Source: UBA4744 sp963717135
GTDB lineage: Bacteria; Actinomycetota; Acidimicrobiia; Spongiisociales; UBA4744
Assembly (NCBI GenBank): GCA_963717135.1
Contig: CAVQVN010000010.1
Coordinates: 228,223 to 292,222 of the forward strand
Length of the DNA: 64,000 bases
Direction of reading: 5' to 3'
Shown here: positions 49,154 to 57,684 of the stretch, one piece after another
Layout: every line of letters starts with the position of its first letter
Position numbering within the stretch: position 1 is the stretch's first letter
Notes under the pieces: generated by a model
Told to the model about the DNA's origin: nothing
The model's input: only the letters and a program-made list of their open reading frames with translations
Databases searched by the model: none
Program-made: the position numbers and the translations under genes

Positions 49154-50069
49154 AGCGAATCCGTGGATCGAGGACGGCGTACATAGCATCAACGACGAGG
49201 TTGGACACCATGTAGATCAGCACCAGGAACGTCACAATCCCGACCACCACCGTCCCTTCCTGCCGGCCGACAGCATCGAACACCGCCCGGCCGATTCCGG
49301 GCAGGTTGAAGACCGTCTCGGTAATGATGGCACCTCCCATCAGAGCTCCAAGGTCGACGCCCAGGTAAGTTATCACCGGGATGAGGGAGTTGCGCAGTGC
49401 ATGTATTCCGACCACCCGGCCCCGGCGCAACCCCTTGGCGGTAGCGGTCCGCACGTAGTCCGCCCGTAGATTCTCCACCAAGCTCGTGCGGGTCAAGCGG
49501 GCGATGTAGGCGAGCGACACCGAACCGAGAACAATGGCCGGCAGCACATAGCTCCAGTTCCCTTCCCGGATGCCTGCCACCGGGAAGATCTTGAACTGCA
49601 CACCCAACAACAGCTGGGCCAGAAAGGCCAGCACGAAGATGGGTATCGAGATCACGGCCGTGGTGGATACAAGGACGAGATTGTCCATGAATCCCCCCTT
49701 CCTGATCCCCGCCAGGATCCCCGCCAGGATCCCGAGAATCAATTCGAAGATGAACGCATAAATGGCCAGCCGGAAGGTGACCGGAATCCGTTCGGCCATG
49801 ATGTCGGTGACCTCGCGCCCACGGAAATCTGCCCCGAAGTCACCCTGAACAATGCCGCTGACGTACAGCCCGTACTGCTTGAGGAACGGCTCGTTGAGAT
49901 TGTACCGATCGCGCAAGGCGTCGAGGGTCGACTGGGACATCTGCCGGTCGCCTGCCAGAGCCCGGATCGGGTCGCCCGGAATAAGGAAGACCAGCGCGAA
50001 GATGAGGAAGGTCGCACCAATGAACACGGGGATGAACAGCAGTAACCGTCGAATCAGATAGCGACCCAT
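49146..50069 (-). CDS. Oligopeptide ABC transporter permease (OppB/DppB)
   Basis: A 307-residue permease. MGRYLIRRLLLFIPVFIGAT at the N-terminus, LIPGDPIRALAGD, LRADYVRTATAKGLRRGRVV coupling loop and GALMGGAIITETVFNLPGIG are typical. The internal ATG is used because the family starts there and GAAAGAG lies upstream. First gene of the permease set, after a hairpin that follows the binding-protein gene. Confidence 0.92.
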   Translation of the reverse strand: MGRYLIRRLLLFIPVFIGATFLIFALVFLIPGDPIRALAGDRQMSQSTLDALRDRYNLNEPFLKQYGLYVSGIVQGDFGADFRGREVTDIMAERIPVTFRLAIYAFIFELILGILAGILAGIRKGGFMDNLVLVSTTAVISIPIFVLAFLAQLLLGVQFKIFPVAGIREGNWSYVLPAIVLGSVSLAYIARLTRTSLVENLRADYVRTATAKGLRRGRVVGIHALRNSLIPVITYLGVDLGALMGGAIITETVFNLPGIGRAVFDAVGRQEGTVVVGIVTFLVLIYMVSNLVVDAMYAVLDPRIRYE

Positions 50070-50131
50070 TGAGGCTCTTTCCCGAATCTGAGGAGTCACC
50101 CTAGTACGAAGATCCGGGCGGAACCAACGAA

Positions 50132-50160
50132 AGGAGGGGCGGTCAAAGACCGCCCCTCCT
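50132..50160 (-). terminator. 13-bp hairpin between binding-protein and permease genes
   Basis: AGGAGGGGCGGTC and GACCGCCCCTCCT form a perfect 13-bp stem with a 3-nt loop, followed on the minus strand by TTCGTTGGTT. In this position it likely causes partial termination or 3'-end protection so that binding protein is made in excess over permease. Confidence 0.7.
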
Positions 50161-50176
50161 ACCTAGTAGATGTTGG

Positions 50177-51902
50177 TTACTCGGTAACGCTGATCTCCGT
50201 GTAGTTGATGTCGCCAAAGGCATCAACGTACAGACCGGATACCCGATCCGAGGATGCGTAGTGGTTCAGCGAGAAGTAGATCGGAGCAATCGGGACGTCG
50301 GCACAGAGGACATCCTCTGCAGCCTGGTAGTCCGGGAGAGCCGCGTCCAGTCCATTCACGGCGGCCGCATTGCCGGCTGCCACCAGGGCATCGAACTCGG
50401 GGCTGTTGTAGAACGTGTTATCTGAGCCCACCGGCGGCGCGTTATACGACGCGAACAGTGGCTCCAGGAAGTTCTGTGGTGACGGGTAGTCCATACCCCA
50501 ACCAAGACGGAACGGCCCGGTGAGTCCCTGCGCGTCCGACAACGGCAGATACTCCGCAAACGGGAGTTGCTCGAAGACGATGTCTTCCATACCGAAGGTC
50601 TCACGCCACATGTTCGAGACAGCTTCCACCCAGGCGTCGTGTCCGGCACCGCTGTTGAACCACATGGTCATGGTCCCCGTCCATCCGCCGGCGCTGTCGT
50701 ACAGCTCTTTGGCTGCAACCGGGTCGTACTCCCAGTTATCGCAGACGAACTCCCGGTAGCCGGGCAAGCTCGGTGGGATCACCGAGTTGGCTCCAACCCG
50801 GGCACCATTCAGGACGGTGGAAGCGATCAGATCACGATCGATCGCCATCGAAAACGCCCTACGCAGATCGAGGGTCAACTCCGGCAGATAGGCCGGGAAA
50901 CCCAGGTAGGTGAAGGACGTCTGTGACGAGGTCTGGTAGTTGTCGCCGAAGTCGCTGGCGGCGTTGGGAACCTGTTCGGTCGGGATGTTGTCCATCACGT
51001 CCAGGTTGCCGGCCAGCAGGTCGTTGTAGGCCGTTGCCTGATCGGCGTAGATCTGGAAGATAATCCCAGCAGATTGCGGGAAATCGTCGCCCGCATAATC
51101 GGGGAAGTACTTCGTGGCAATCTGCACGTTGTGCTCCCAGACGCCGTCCATCATGAACGGACCGTTGCCGATCGGCGCTTCGTCAAAAGCGGCCACCCGC
51201 TCCTCGGCAGTTGTGCCACCGTCGAAGAAGGCCTGGGGCAGCGGGAAGTAGGCCGCGTAACCCACCTGAACCGGGAACTGCGTGTCGGCGGCCGACAACT
51301 CGACCGTGAAGGTCATGTCGTCAACGACGGCCAATCCTGACAGCGTCTCGGCGGTCGGGTCACCCTCCTCGGGGTTCAGATCGTCGTAACCGGCGATGCT
51401 GGCGAGGAAGCTGTTGTTTTGCTGACCGTTGGGACCATAGGCCGTGAAGTTCCAGGCGTTCACGAATGAACTGGCCGTGACCGGCTCACCATTGTGGAAC
51501 GTCCACCCGTCCTTCAGCGTAATGGTCCAAGTTCTGGCCGCCGTCGTCCGAAACGATCGAGTCGGCTACCTGGTTGCGCGGCTCGGACGTGCGAACGTCA
51601 TAGTCGACCAGGCCCTTGAACAGGGCTCGTAGCACTGCGATACCTTCCGACTCGTTTGAGGTGCTGGGCGTCAGGTGCTCGGGCTCGACAATATAGGTCG
51701 AGAAGACACCCTCCGGGCCCATCATTGCTTCAGTAGTCGTGGTGGTATCGCCTCCGTCACCGGAGTCTGCGGTTGTGGTGGTCTCGCCGGGCGCCGCCGT
51801 CGTCGTGGTCTCCTCGGCGCCGTCGCCGCATGCCACGAGGATCAGCGTCAACACCGCGAAGACCGCGATAAACCGCAGCCAACCCTTGCTGGTTGATTGC
51901 AT
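50177..51902 (-). pseudogene. Oligopeptide-binding lipoprotein (SBP_bac_5), one frameshift
   Basis: The reading frame is broken once. The 5' part gives MQSTSKGWLRFIAVFAVLTL with lipobox LVAC, a Thr-rich linker and the first domain start; it ends with a foreign tail. The 3' part gives the rest of the solute-binding domain (about 450 residues). Removing one A of the pair at 51532–51533 restores an unbroken sequence with WTITLKDGWTFHNGEPVTA at the joint, the expected family motif. About 574 residues then result. AAGGAGG lies 7 nt before the ATG. All partner genes are intact, so a sequencing or assembly error is as likely as true loss. Confidence 0.85.
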
Positions 51903-51926
51903 ATGTGTTCCTCCTTATTGCCCTAG

Positions 51927-51942
51927 TGCCGCGAACGCGGCA
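51927..51942 (-). promoter_or_regulatory. Leader hairpin before the binding-protein gene
   Basis: TGCCGCG–AA–CGCGGCA, a 7-bp stem just upstream of AAGGAGG in the mRNA leader; it could affect stability or translation. Confidence 0.4.
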
Positions 51943-51983
51943 GGGGATGTCGATTGTTAATCGCTCCCCTTCAGAGCTACCCC

Positions 51984-51989
51984 ATTGTA
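51984..51989 (-). promoter_or_regulatory. -10 hexamer TACAAT for the binding-protein operon
   Basis: TACAAT on the minus strand, about 82 nt before the ATG; a -35 is not clear. Confidence 0.4.
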
Positions 51990-52106
51990 TCCAACATCTC
52001 GGTTCATGCGCCATTCTCGCCAAACCACCACCACTCAAAGTGGTTGTTCAAACGCACGCGAGTCCGGGAACCAGGAGGTGTTGCCCGACCAACGACGCCA
52101 TCGAGC

Positions 52107-52132
52107 GGAGCCCCCGATCACTCGGGGGCTCC
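52107..52132. terminator. GC hairpin, possible terminator
   Basis: GGAGCCCCCGA and TCGGGGGCTCC pair over 11 bp with a 4-nt loop. No T run follows on either strand; such hairpins often end transcription in actinobacteria. Confidence 0.4.
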
Positions 52133-52249
52133 GTGGAGGGAGGGATAGGTTGTAATTATCAAGGTAGGACGGAAAGGTGAGACCGGGGTGAAGGATGGCT
52201 AAGAGTTTGGTGAGAAAGCCGGCTATCAGCTGAGATGGTGTTCGCCCGG

Positions 52250-52619
52250 TCAATCCTGCAGCTCGGCGAACAGCGTCCTCGCGACCGCAAGCAGTTGATC
52301 TTCCGTCAGGTCTTCGATCGTCGAGATTGTCATATGGATTCCGTTGGTGAGGAACTTGACTGAGGCGAAGCAGACCGTCGACTCGTCACCGAGCCCGGCC
52401 GATGGGCAGTCGGTGCTCGGCCGGTGCGGCAATCAGAGTGGCAAACGGGGCCATCTGAACGAACAGGAGACCAGAACCCCATTTGCGTCCCGTGAATGGA
52501 CCGGCAGGCTCGGTTGGCTCCGACGCCGGTACGCTACCGATGGCGGCGGTTATCTCTTCGTCGCTCAGGAGCGAATATCCATCTGTCGGTGATGCTGGCC
52601 GGAATGTCGTTGGTCCCAT
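52250..52619 (-). pseudogene. Hypothetical gene with a single-base frameshift
   Basis: Two overlapping minus-strand frames can be joined by dropping one base in the GGG of GGCCGGGCTCGG (near 52400). The product would be 122 residues: a Pro/Thr-rich start with YSLLSDEEITAAIGSV, a middle with GLLFVQMAPFATLIAAP, and DESTVCFASVKFLTNG plus a C-terminal acidic helix with DLTEDQLLAVARTLFAEL. The joined sequence looks like one coherent protein, but I do not recognise the family, so this is an inference. GGGAG lies 8 nt before the ATG. Confidence 0.45.
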
Positions 52620-52689
52620 CGCCGTAACTCCCGTTGCTTTGGCTAGAAGCTGGGAGCGAAGCGATCTGGATGCTCGAAGCTCCTTATCG

Positions 52690-52776
52690 TGCCCGGGGTG
52701 GGATTTGAACCCACACGCTCCTCTCGGAGCAGCGGATTTTAAGTCCGCCACGGCTGCCAAATTACGTCACCCGGGC
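52690..52776 (-). tRNA. tRNA-Leu (UAA)
   Basis: On the minus strand the acceptor GCCCGGG pairs with CCCGGGC, the anticodon loop reads ACTTAAAAT with anticodon TAA, a long variable arm (class II) follows, and the T arm has GGTTCAAATCC. The discriminator is A and CCA is not encoded. Confidence 0.95.
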
Positions 52777-52843
52777 CTGGTCAAACCTTAGATGACGGGT
52801 TGACCAGGACCGGCGATTCTGTGGCTCGGTTGTGTTGACCGGC

Positions 52844-53215
52844 TCAACTGCCTGCGAGTCGCTCGATCGTGTAGCCCAACGCCTGGTCGGACCGGTGTCC
52901 AGATGTTGTGAGCATCTCCAGGCGACCCGGATACCTCTCCTCCATCGCCCGAAGTGACGTCAACTTCAACGCCAGATCGTTGCCGGTCGCTTCGTTCATG
53001 GCTGCGATCCGATCGGCGGCCACGAAGTTTTCAAAGGCCAAGGTGGCGGCAACCTCGTCTTCTGAAACCCCTACGTCGTCAACAGACAACAAGATCCCGG
53101 CGGTTACGCCTGCGACGATCAGGACCGCCAGCACGACCCACATGGTCCATTCGAACCGGCGTCCGGTTGGAGTTTCTGGGACCTGCCAGACTTTCGGCCT
53201 CTCGAGCAGCGTCAT
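52844..53215 (-). CDS. Small single-pass membrane protein, unknown
   Basis: A 123-residue protein with a hydrophobic helix at about 24–45 (MWVVLAVLIVAGVTAGILL), a short basic cytosolic N-terminus and an extracytoplasmic helical domain of about 75 residues rich in Ala and Glu. No family is recognised. AAGGAGGG lies 7 nt before the ATG, so the gene is real. It stands between tRNA-Leu and the HIT gene. Confidence 0.75.
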   Translation of the reverse strand: MTLLERPKVWQVPETPTGRRFEWTMWVVLAVLIVAGVTAGILLSVDDVGVSEDEVAATLAFENFVAADRIAAMNEATGNDLALKLTSLRAMEERYPGRLEMLTTSGHRSDQALGYTIERLAGS

Positions 53216-53414
53216 GACATGCCCTCCTTGCTGCTAGATGCGGAATGTTCGGAAGGTTGACGACGCGTAGATCCGGAGAAAGAAGAGCAGAGGGACCCGC
53301 GTCGCGAACCGACTAAGAACACCCGGTGCACAATCCTTACCTCCTGCGCACCCAACTGCATTTTCCTCCTCATCTCATCCTGGCGATAGGGTCTTTCGAA
53401 CCGTCCGTGGGCGG

Positions 53415-53420
53415 TAACCT
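53415..53420 (+). promoter_or_regulatory. -10 hexamer TAACCT for the HIT gene (leaderless)
   Basis: TAACCT lies 7 nt before the ATG at 53428, again without a Shine–Dalgarno sequence. Confidence 0.5.
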
Positions 53421-53427
53421 CCATCTC

Positions 53428-53910
53428 ATGGATCATTTATGGGCAGGGTGGCGGAGCACCTACATCGAGCGAGTCGGAGATCCCGATCCGGGTGGCTGCC
53501 TCTTTTGCCGTCTCCCCGACGTGAGCGACGCAGAGTCTCTCATCATCGCCCGCGGCCAAACGGCCTTCACGGTGCTCAACCGCTACCCATATACCACCGG
53601 CCATGTCATGGTGGCCCCGTATCGCCACGTACCCGAACCAGGTGATCTGAGCGAAACCGAACAGTCGGAAGTGTGGGAATCCCTCGCCACCGCCCAACGA
53701 GCCATCCAGCAGACGATGTCCCCGGACGGATTCAATCTGGGCGCCAATCTCGGGCAGGTGGCCGGCGCCGGAGTGCCGGGCCACTTCCATCTGCACCTGG
53801 TGCCGCGCTGGGCCGGTGACGCCAATTTCATGACCACGGTCGGAGCCACCCGAGTGCTCCCGGAAGACCTGGCCGACACCTGGGAGAAAATCCGAGCTGC
53901 GCTCGAGTAG
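53428..53910 (+). CDS. HIT-family nucleotide hydrolase/phosphorylase
   Basis: A 160-residue histidine-triad protein. CLFCRLP near the N-terminus is a Cys pair seen in zinc-binding HIT proteins; VLNRYPYTTGHVMVAPYRH and the active-site HFHLHLVPRW triad are clear. It is close to the actinobacterial diadenosine-tetraphosphate phosphorylase type (Rv2613c-like). In mycobacteria that gene neighbours pgsA; here it is about 10 kb away. The ATG is 7 nt behind TAACCT. The gene converges on the DUF501 gene. Confidence 0.9.
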   Translation: MDHLWAGWRSTYIERVGDPDPGGCLFCRLPDVSDAESLIIARGQTAFTVLNRYPYTTGHVMVAPYRHVPEPGDLSETEQSEVWESLATAQRAIQQTMSPDGFNLGANLGQVAGAGVPGHFHLHLVPRWAGDANFMTTVGATRVLPEDLADTWEKIRAALE

Positions 53911-53975
53911 TCAGTCATCAGTCATCAGAATTCAGTCATCAGAATCTGAACTGAGAACTGAGAACTGAGAACTGA
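53911..53975. repeat. Heptad array 8 (TCAGTCA and GAACTGA, inverted halves)
   Basis: Left: TCAGTCA twice, TCAGAAT, TCAGTCA, TCAGAAT. Right: GAACTGA four times, ending ACTGATGACT. AGTCATCAG in the left half pairs with CTGATGACT on the right. It fills the gap between two convergent stop codons. Confidence 0.85.
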
Positions 53976-53978
53976 TGA

Positions 53979-54503
53979 CTATTTTGGTTCCCTCCACGCC
54001 GCGTTCCGAACCACTCCCCCCTCGTCCCCCTCCACTACACACGGTGCCGCACAATCCAGTGGCTCCACCCACGGAGCAACCACTTCTCCGACCGGGTTGT
54101 CATGGCCGGCCCGGTAGTCGGCGTAGTGGGCGTGCAGACACTTGACGCCTCGCCGGCTACCGGCCACGCCTCCGGTCGGCAGGTGCCGGGCCCCATCCGG
54201 AAGCAGATGATCTCGCTCGGCGGCATACCGGACGCCGGCCGCCCGGAATCGAGCCTCGATGTCCGGGTCCGACTCAACCCACCGTTCCAGTGCTCTGACA
54301 GCACCGGTCGACTCGACTCTCCCCACCCGTATGTTGGCCAGTGGACAGGTCAGCCAGTAGCGAGTGGGGAACGGAGTGCCGTCGTCGAGGAGCGGGGGGA
54401 CCGCCACGACGACCGGTAACCCGAACGGACACCGGACCAGGACATCTATCGAGGCTCGCAACGGCCGCTCGAGCTGAGCGGCCGCAACCTCCTGATCGTT
54501 CAT
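53979..54503 (-). CDS. DUF501 domain protein
   Basis: A 174-residue protein. RCPFGLPVVVAVPPLLDDGTPFPTRYWLTCP with two Cys and CLHAHYADYRAG are the DUF501 core. In actinobacteria the gene regularly follows eno and ftsB, as here (10 bp gap). Function unknown; the conserved Cys and His suggest metal binding, which is inference. Confidence 0.9.
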   Translation of the reverse strand: MNDQEVAAAQLERPLRASIDVLVRCPFGLPVVVAVPPLLDDGTPFPTRYWLTCPLANIRVGRVESTGAVRALERWVESDPDIEARFRAAGVRYAAERDHLLPDGARHLPTGGVAGSRRGVKCLHAHYADYRAGHDNPVGEVVAPWVEPLDCAAPCVVEGDEGGVVRNAAWREPK

Positions 54504-54513
54504 GAGCCGTCGT

Positions 54514-54912
54514 TCAACCCAGCAGGTCGCGACCGGTCAGGAAGTCCCAGATGCCCTGCCACCAGCTTCGATCGATTTCCTCGATAGGTTCGGGCGGCGG
54601 TGGAGTGAACTCCACCTGCTCCTCCGGTGGTGCCACCACCACGTAGGCCACCTCACCCTCCCGGACGTAGCCAAAATCCTGACGAGCGATCTTCTCCACT
54701 CCCTGATCTGTCTGGAGGTATTCCGCCGCGGCCGTCAGCCGGGCGTTCTCCTCTTTCAGAACCGCCAGCGTCTGTTCCTTCTGCTCAACCAGCTCCTCCT
54801 GGGCCAGGATCTGGCGGAAGGGGAAGACGTTGGAGAACACGAGCGCCATAGCCACCAGCAAGAGCAGAGTGATGACCCAAAAGGCCCCGGTCTTGCGGGT
54901 GGCGCCGATCAT
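54514..54912 (-). CDS. ftsB: Septum formation initiator (FtsB/DivIC)
   Basis: A 132-residue single-pass protein. One helix at about 8–30 (FWVITLLLLVAMALVFSNV), a coiled coil (EELVEQKEQTLAVLKEENARL) and KIARQDFGYVREGEVAYVV match FtsB/DivIC. A Pro-rich linker and WWQGIWDFL tail follow. The ATG overlaps the eno stop as ATGA. Confidence 0.92.
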   Translation of the reverse strand: MIGATRKTGAFWVITLLLLVAMALVFSNVFPFRQILAQEELVEQKEQTLAVLKEENARLTAAAEYLQTDQGVEKIARQDFGYVREGEVAYVVVAPPEEQVEFTPPPPEPIEEIDRSWWQGIWDFLTGRDLLG

Positions 54913-56189
54913 GAGCGATGCCCGATCGGGTCCCAACCGGCGTAGCGGGCTTGGTCACCCAGATACTCCTCGATGCGAAGCAGCTGGTTGTATTTGGCGG
55001 TCCTCTCCGCTCTCGCCGGGGCTCCCGTCTTGATCTGGCCGGCGTTGGTGGCCACGACCAGGTGGGAGATGAAGGTGTCCTCTGTTTCTCCGGAGCGGTG
55101 GCTGACCATCCGTCCGTATCCGGCCCGCTCGGCAGTCTCCATCGTGTGGAGTGTCTCCGAGAGCGATCCGATCTGGTTGACCTTGATGAGAATGGCGTTG
55201 CCGATCTCTTCCTTGATCCCCTTTCGCAGAATGCCCTCATTGGTGACGAAGATGTCGTCACCAACCAGCTGGGTTCGACTCCCTATCCGTCGTGTGTGCT
55301 CTTTCCAACCGTCCCAGTCGTCTTCGGCGAGGCCATCCTCAATCGAAACCAGCGGGAAGTCATCGAGCAGACCCTCCAGGAAGTTGGTCATCTCCTCGGA
55401 ACTGAACTCGCGCCCCTCGCCGTCTAGAACGTACTTGCCACCCTGATACAGCTCGGAGGCCGCCACATCCATCGCCAGAGCGATGTCATCGCCCAGCTGG
55501 TAACCGGCGTTGTGGATCGCTTCCGACAAAATCTCGAGAGCCTCGCGATTGCTCGATAGGTTCGGGGCAAAACCGCCTTCGTCGCCCACGTTGGTCGAGA
55601 GCCCTCGCCCGCTGAGGACGGCCTTGAGGGCGTGGTAGACCTCAACTCCGGCTCGCAGCGCTTCGCGGAAGCTCGGAGCGCCGCCCGGTACGAGCATAAA
55701 TTCCTGAATGTCGACGGAGTTGGCAGCGTGGGCGCCACCGTTGAGAACGTTGAGGAACGGCACCGGCAAAACCCGGGCAGATGGTCCACCGAGATACTTG
55801 AACAACGGAATGTTGAGCGCGGCGGTCGAAGCGCGAGCGGCAGCCAGTGACACGGCCAGGATGGCGTTGGCGCCCAGCCGGGCCTTGTTGGGCGTTCCAT
55901 CCAGATCGAGCATCACCTGATCGAGTGCTTCTTGATCTGTTGCGTTCCGACCCAACAGCGCGGGTGCGATCTCATCGTGTATGTTGGCGACGGCCCGCGT
56001 TACGCCCTTGCCGCCGTAGCGGTCTCCGCCATCTCGAAGCTCGACGGCTTCGAGCGCCCCCGTCGATGCTCCCGACGGAACCGCGGCTCGACCAAAGGCG
56101 CCGCCAGCGAGTAGCACCTCGGCCTCGACGGTCGGGTTCCCCCGGGAATCGAGGACTTCACGGGCCCTGATCACATCGATCGTGGTCAT
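54909..56189 (-). CDS. eno: Enolase
   Basis: A 426-residue glycolytic enolase interconverting 2-phosphoglycerate and phosphoenolpyruvate. ARxVLDSRGNPTVE at the N-terminus, SGASTGALEAVELRD, NVGDEGGFAPN, LAMDVAASE, SIEDGLAEDDWDGW, LVGDDIFVTN, KVNQIGS and VSHRSGETED include the metal ligands and catalytic Lys. ATG with AAGGAGGG upstream; the longer frame is spurious. The operon continues with ftsB and DUF501. Confidence 0.96.
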   Translation of the reverse strand: MTTIDVIRAREVLDSRGNPTVEAEVLLAGGAFGRAAVPSGASTGALEAVELRDGGDRYGGKGVTRAVANIHDEIAPALLGRNATDQEALDQVMLDLDGTPNKARLGANAILAVSLAAARASTAALNIPLFKYLGGPSARVLPVPFLNVLNGGAHAANSVDIQEFMLVPGGAPSFREALRAGVEVYHALKAVLSGRGLSTNVGDEGGFAPNLSSNREALEILSEAIHNAGYQLGDDIALAMDVAASELYQGGKYVLDGEGREFSSEEMTNFLEGLLDDFPLVSIEDGLAEDDWDGWKEHTRRIGSRTQLVGDDIFVTNEGILRKGIKEEIGNAILIKVNQIGSLSETLHTMETAERAGYGRMVSHRSGETEDTFISHLVVATNAGQIKTGAPARAERTAKYNQLLRIEEYLGDQARYAGWDPIGHRS

Positions 56190-56211
56190 GGACCCTCCTT
56201 GGTTTGCAACG

Positions 56212-57684
56212 TTAGCCATGATTGCTCCAATTCCCTGGGAAATCTGTCTCGTCAACTTTGGCGGCTTCCCACAATTTGTCCAATTCAGGGAGGGTCAGAC
56301 CGGCCAGGTCTCGCGATTCCTCCATCCGCCGGAATCGTTCGCCGAACCGGTCGACGGCCCGGCGAAGGGCCACTTCAGGGTCGATGTGCAGATGACGCGC
56401 CAGGTTCACTGCAGAGAACAACAGGTCCCCCAGCTCGTGTTCGGCCTGCACCCGGTCGGGGAGGGCCTCCTCGAGTTCGGTGACCTCTTCGCGAACCTTG
56501 TCCATGACCGCGGCCGCATTCTCCCAATCGAACCCGACGGTGGCTGCCCGGCGTTGAAGTTTGGCGGCCCGCTCCATTCCGGGGAGCCCCGCCGGTACAT
56601 CATCCATCATCGAAGACCGCTGCTTCTCGTCCTGCTTGATCTGCTCCCAGTTCTGCAGGACTTCCTGGGCCGTTGTGGCTTCGACATCACCGAACACGTG
56701 GGGATGGCGGCGGACCAGTTTCTCCCGTAGCCGCTCGGCGACATCTTCGACATCAAATGCCCCGGCTTCCGACGCCATAGTGCTGTGGAAGAGCACCTGG
56801 AGGAGTAGGTCACCTAGCTCATCTTCGACCGCGTCGTAGGCGACAAAATCGGCTTCACCGGCCGGTGCCTGGACGGGCAGCCGGGCCAGGGCTTCGACCA
56901 ATTCGTAGGTTTCTTCGACGAGGTTCCGAACCAGGCTGTGGTGGGTCTGTTCCCGGTCCCAGGGGCATTCCGCCCGAAGCTGCTTCATTGTGGTGATCAA
57001 CCCCGGCAGCCCGGCCTGTGCCTCGCCAATGAACAAAGAGGTACGCAGGCCGGCATCTTCTCCGCGGAGCGCCTCGAGAGCAACGGTCTCGACTCGAGCC
57101 TGCTCGGTGCCCAGGTCCGTCAACACGGTGATCGGTGTCCCGATGGGAAGCAGCCGGGCGAGTGTGTCGCGCACGTCGATGAGAACCATCGGGATGTCGA
57201 CCTGGGTAATGACTGTCGGCAGGTGAAGCAACAATGGCTCAGGGAGATGGTGGCCGTTCAACACGGCCAGCCCATCGCCGATCGGATCGACCCCAACTGC
57301 GAACAGCACCAGGTCCAGAAAAGATTCACCGCCCATCACTTCGACCGGAATGCCCGCCCGGGCGGCAGATTGGCGAATCAATCCGGGGGTGCGCTCACCG
57401 ACGTGGGGGCTACCCGGCACCGCGAAGACGACCCACGCCTCTGAAGCAGCTTCCACAACCCGGTCCGCCAGCCGTCGGTAGACAACATCGAACGTACCTG
57501 CCGACTCGTAGAGATCATCTCCGCTCTCGACAACTCGCAGCCCACTGAGATGGCGGGCGGCCGGGTGTTCCAGGGTACGGACGATCACCGTGGCGTCGGG
57601 GTCGAGCAGCAGCCGGGTGGTCTCAGAGGGGATCCGCTGGTAGTCGCCCGGGCCGAGGCCGACGATGGTGATGCGTCCAGCCAT
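56212..57684 (-). CDS. mazG: Tetrapyrrole methylase-like–MazG fusion (YabN type)
   Basis: About 490 residues. The N-terminal part resembles a SAM-dependent tetrapyrrole methylase (ITIVGLGPGDYQRIP, VFAVPGSPHVGE) and the C-terminal part holds a MazG nucleotide pyrophosphohydrolase (LRAECPWDREQTHHSL, EETYELVEAL, DELGDLLLQVLFHS, and a second EHELGDLLFSAVNLARHL). Such YabN-like fusions clear aberrant nucleoside triphosphates. The ATG touches the previous stop as TGATG. eno follows 22 bp downstream. Confidence 0.9.
   Translation of the reverse strand: MAGRITIVGLGPGDYQRIPSETTRLLLDPDATVIVRTLEHPAARHLSGLRVVESGDDLYESAGTFDVVYRRLADRVVEAASEAWVVFAVPGSPHVGERTPGLIRQSAARAGIPVEVMGGESFLDLVLFAVGVDPIGDGLAVLNGHHLPEPLLLHLPTVITQVDIPMVLIDVRDTLARLLPIGTPITVLTDLGTEQARVETVALEALRGEDAGLRTSLFIGEAQAGLPGLITTMKQLRAECPWDREQTHHSLVRNLVEETYELVEALARLPVQAPAGEADFVAYDAVEDELGDLLLQVLFHSTMASEAGAFDVEDVAERLREKLVRRHPHVFGDVEATTAQEVLQNWEQIKQDEKQRSSMMDDVPAGLPGMERAAKLQRRAATVGFDWENAAAVMDKVREEVTELEEALPDRVQAEHELGDLLFSAVNLARHLHIDPEVALRRAVDRFGERFRRMEESRDLAGLTLPELDKLWEAAKVDETDFPGNWSNHG

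Larger units (their letters stand above)
51903..52249. other. Leader region of the binding-protein gene
   Basis: No gene is seen in these 347 bp. They contain the ribosome-binding site, a small leader hairpin, a likely -10 hexamer and a GC hairpin, given separately. Nothing resembling a known riboswitch was recognised. Confidence 0.6.
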
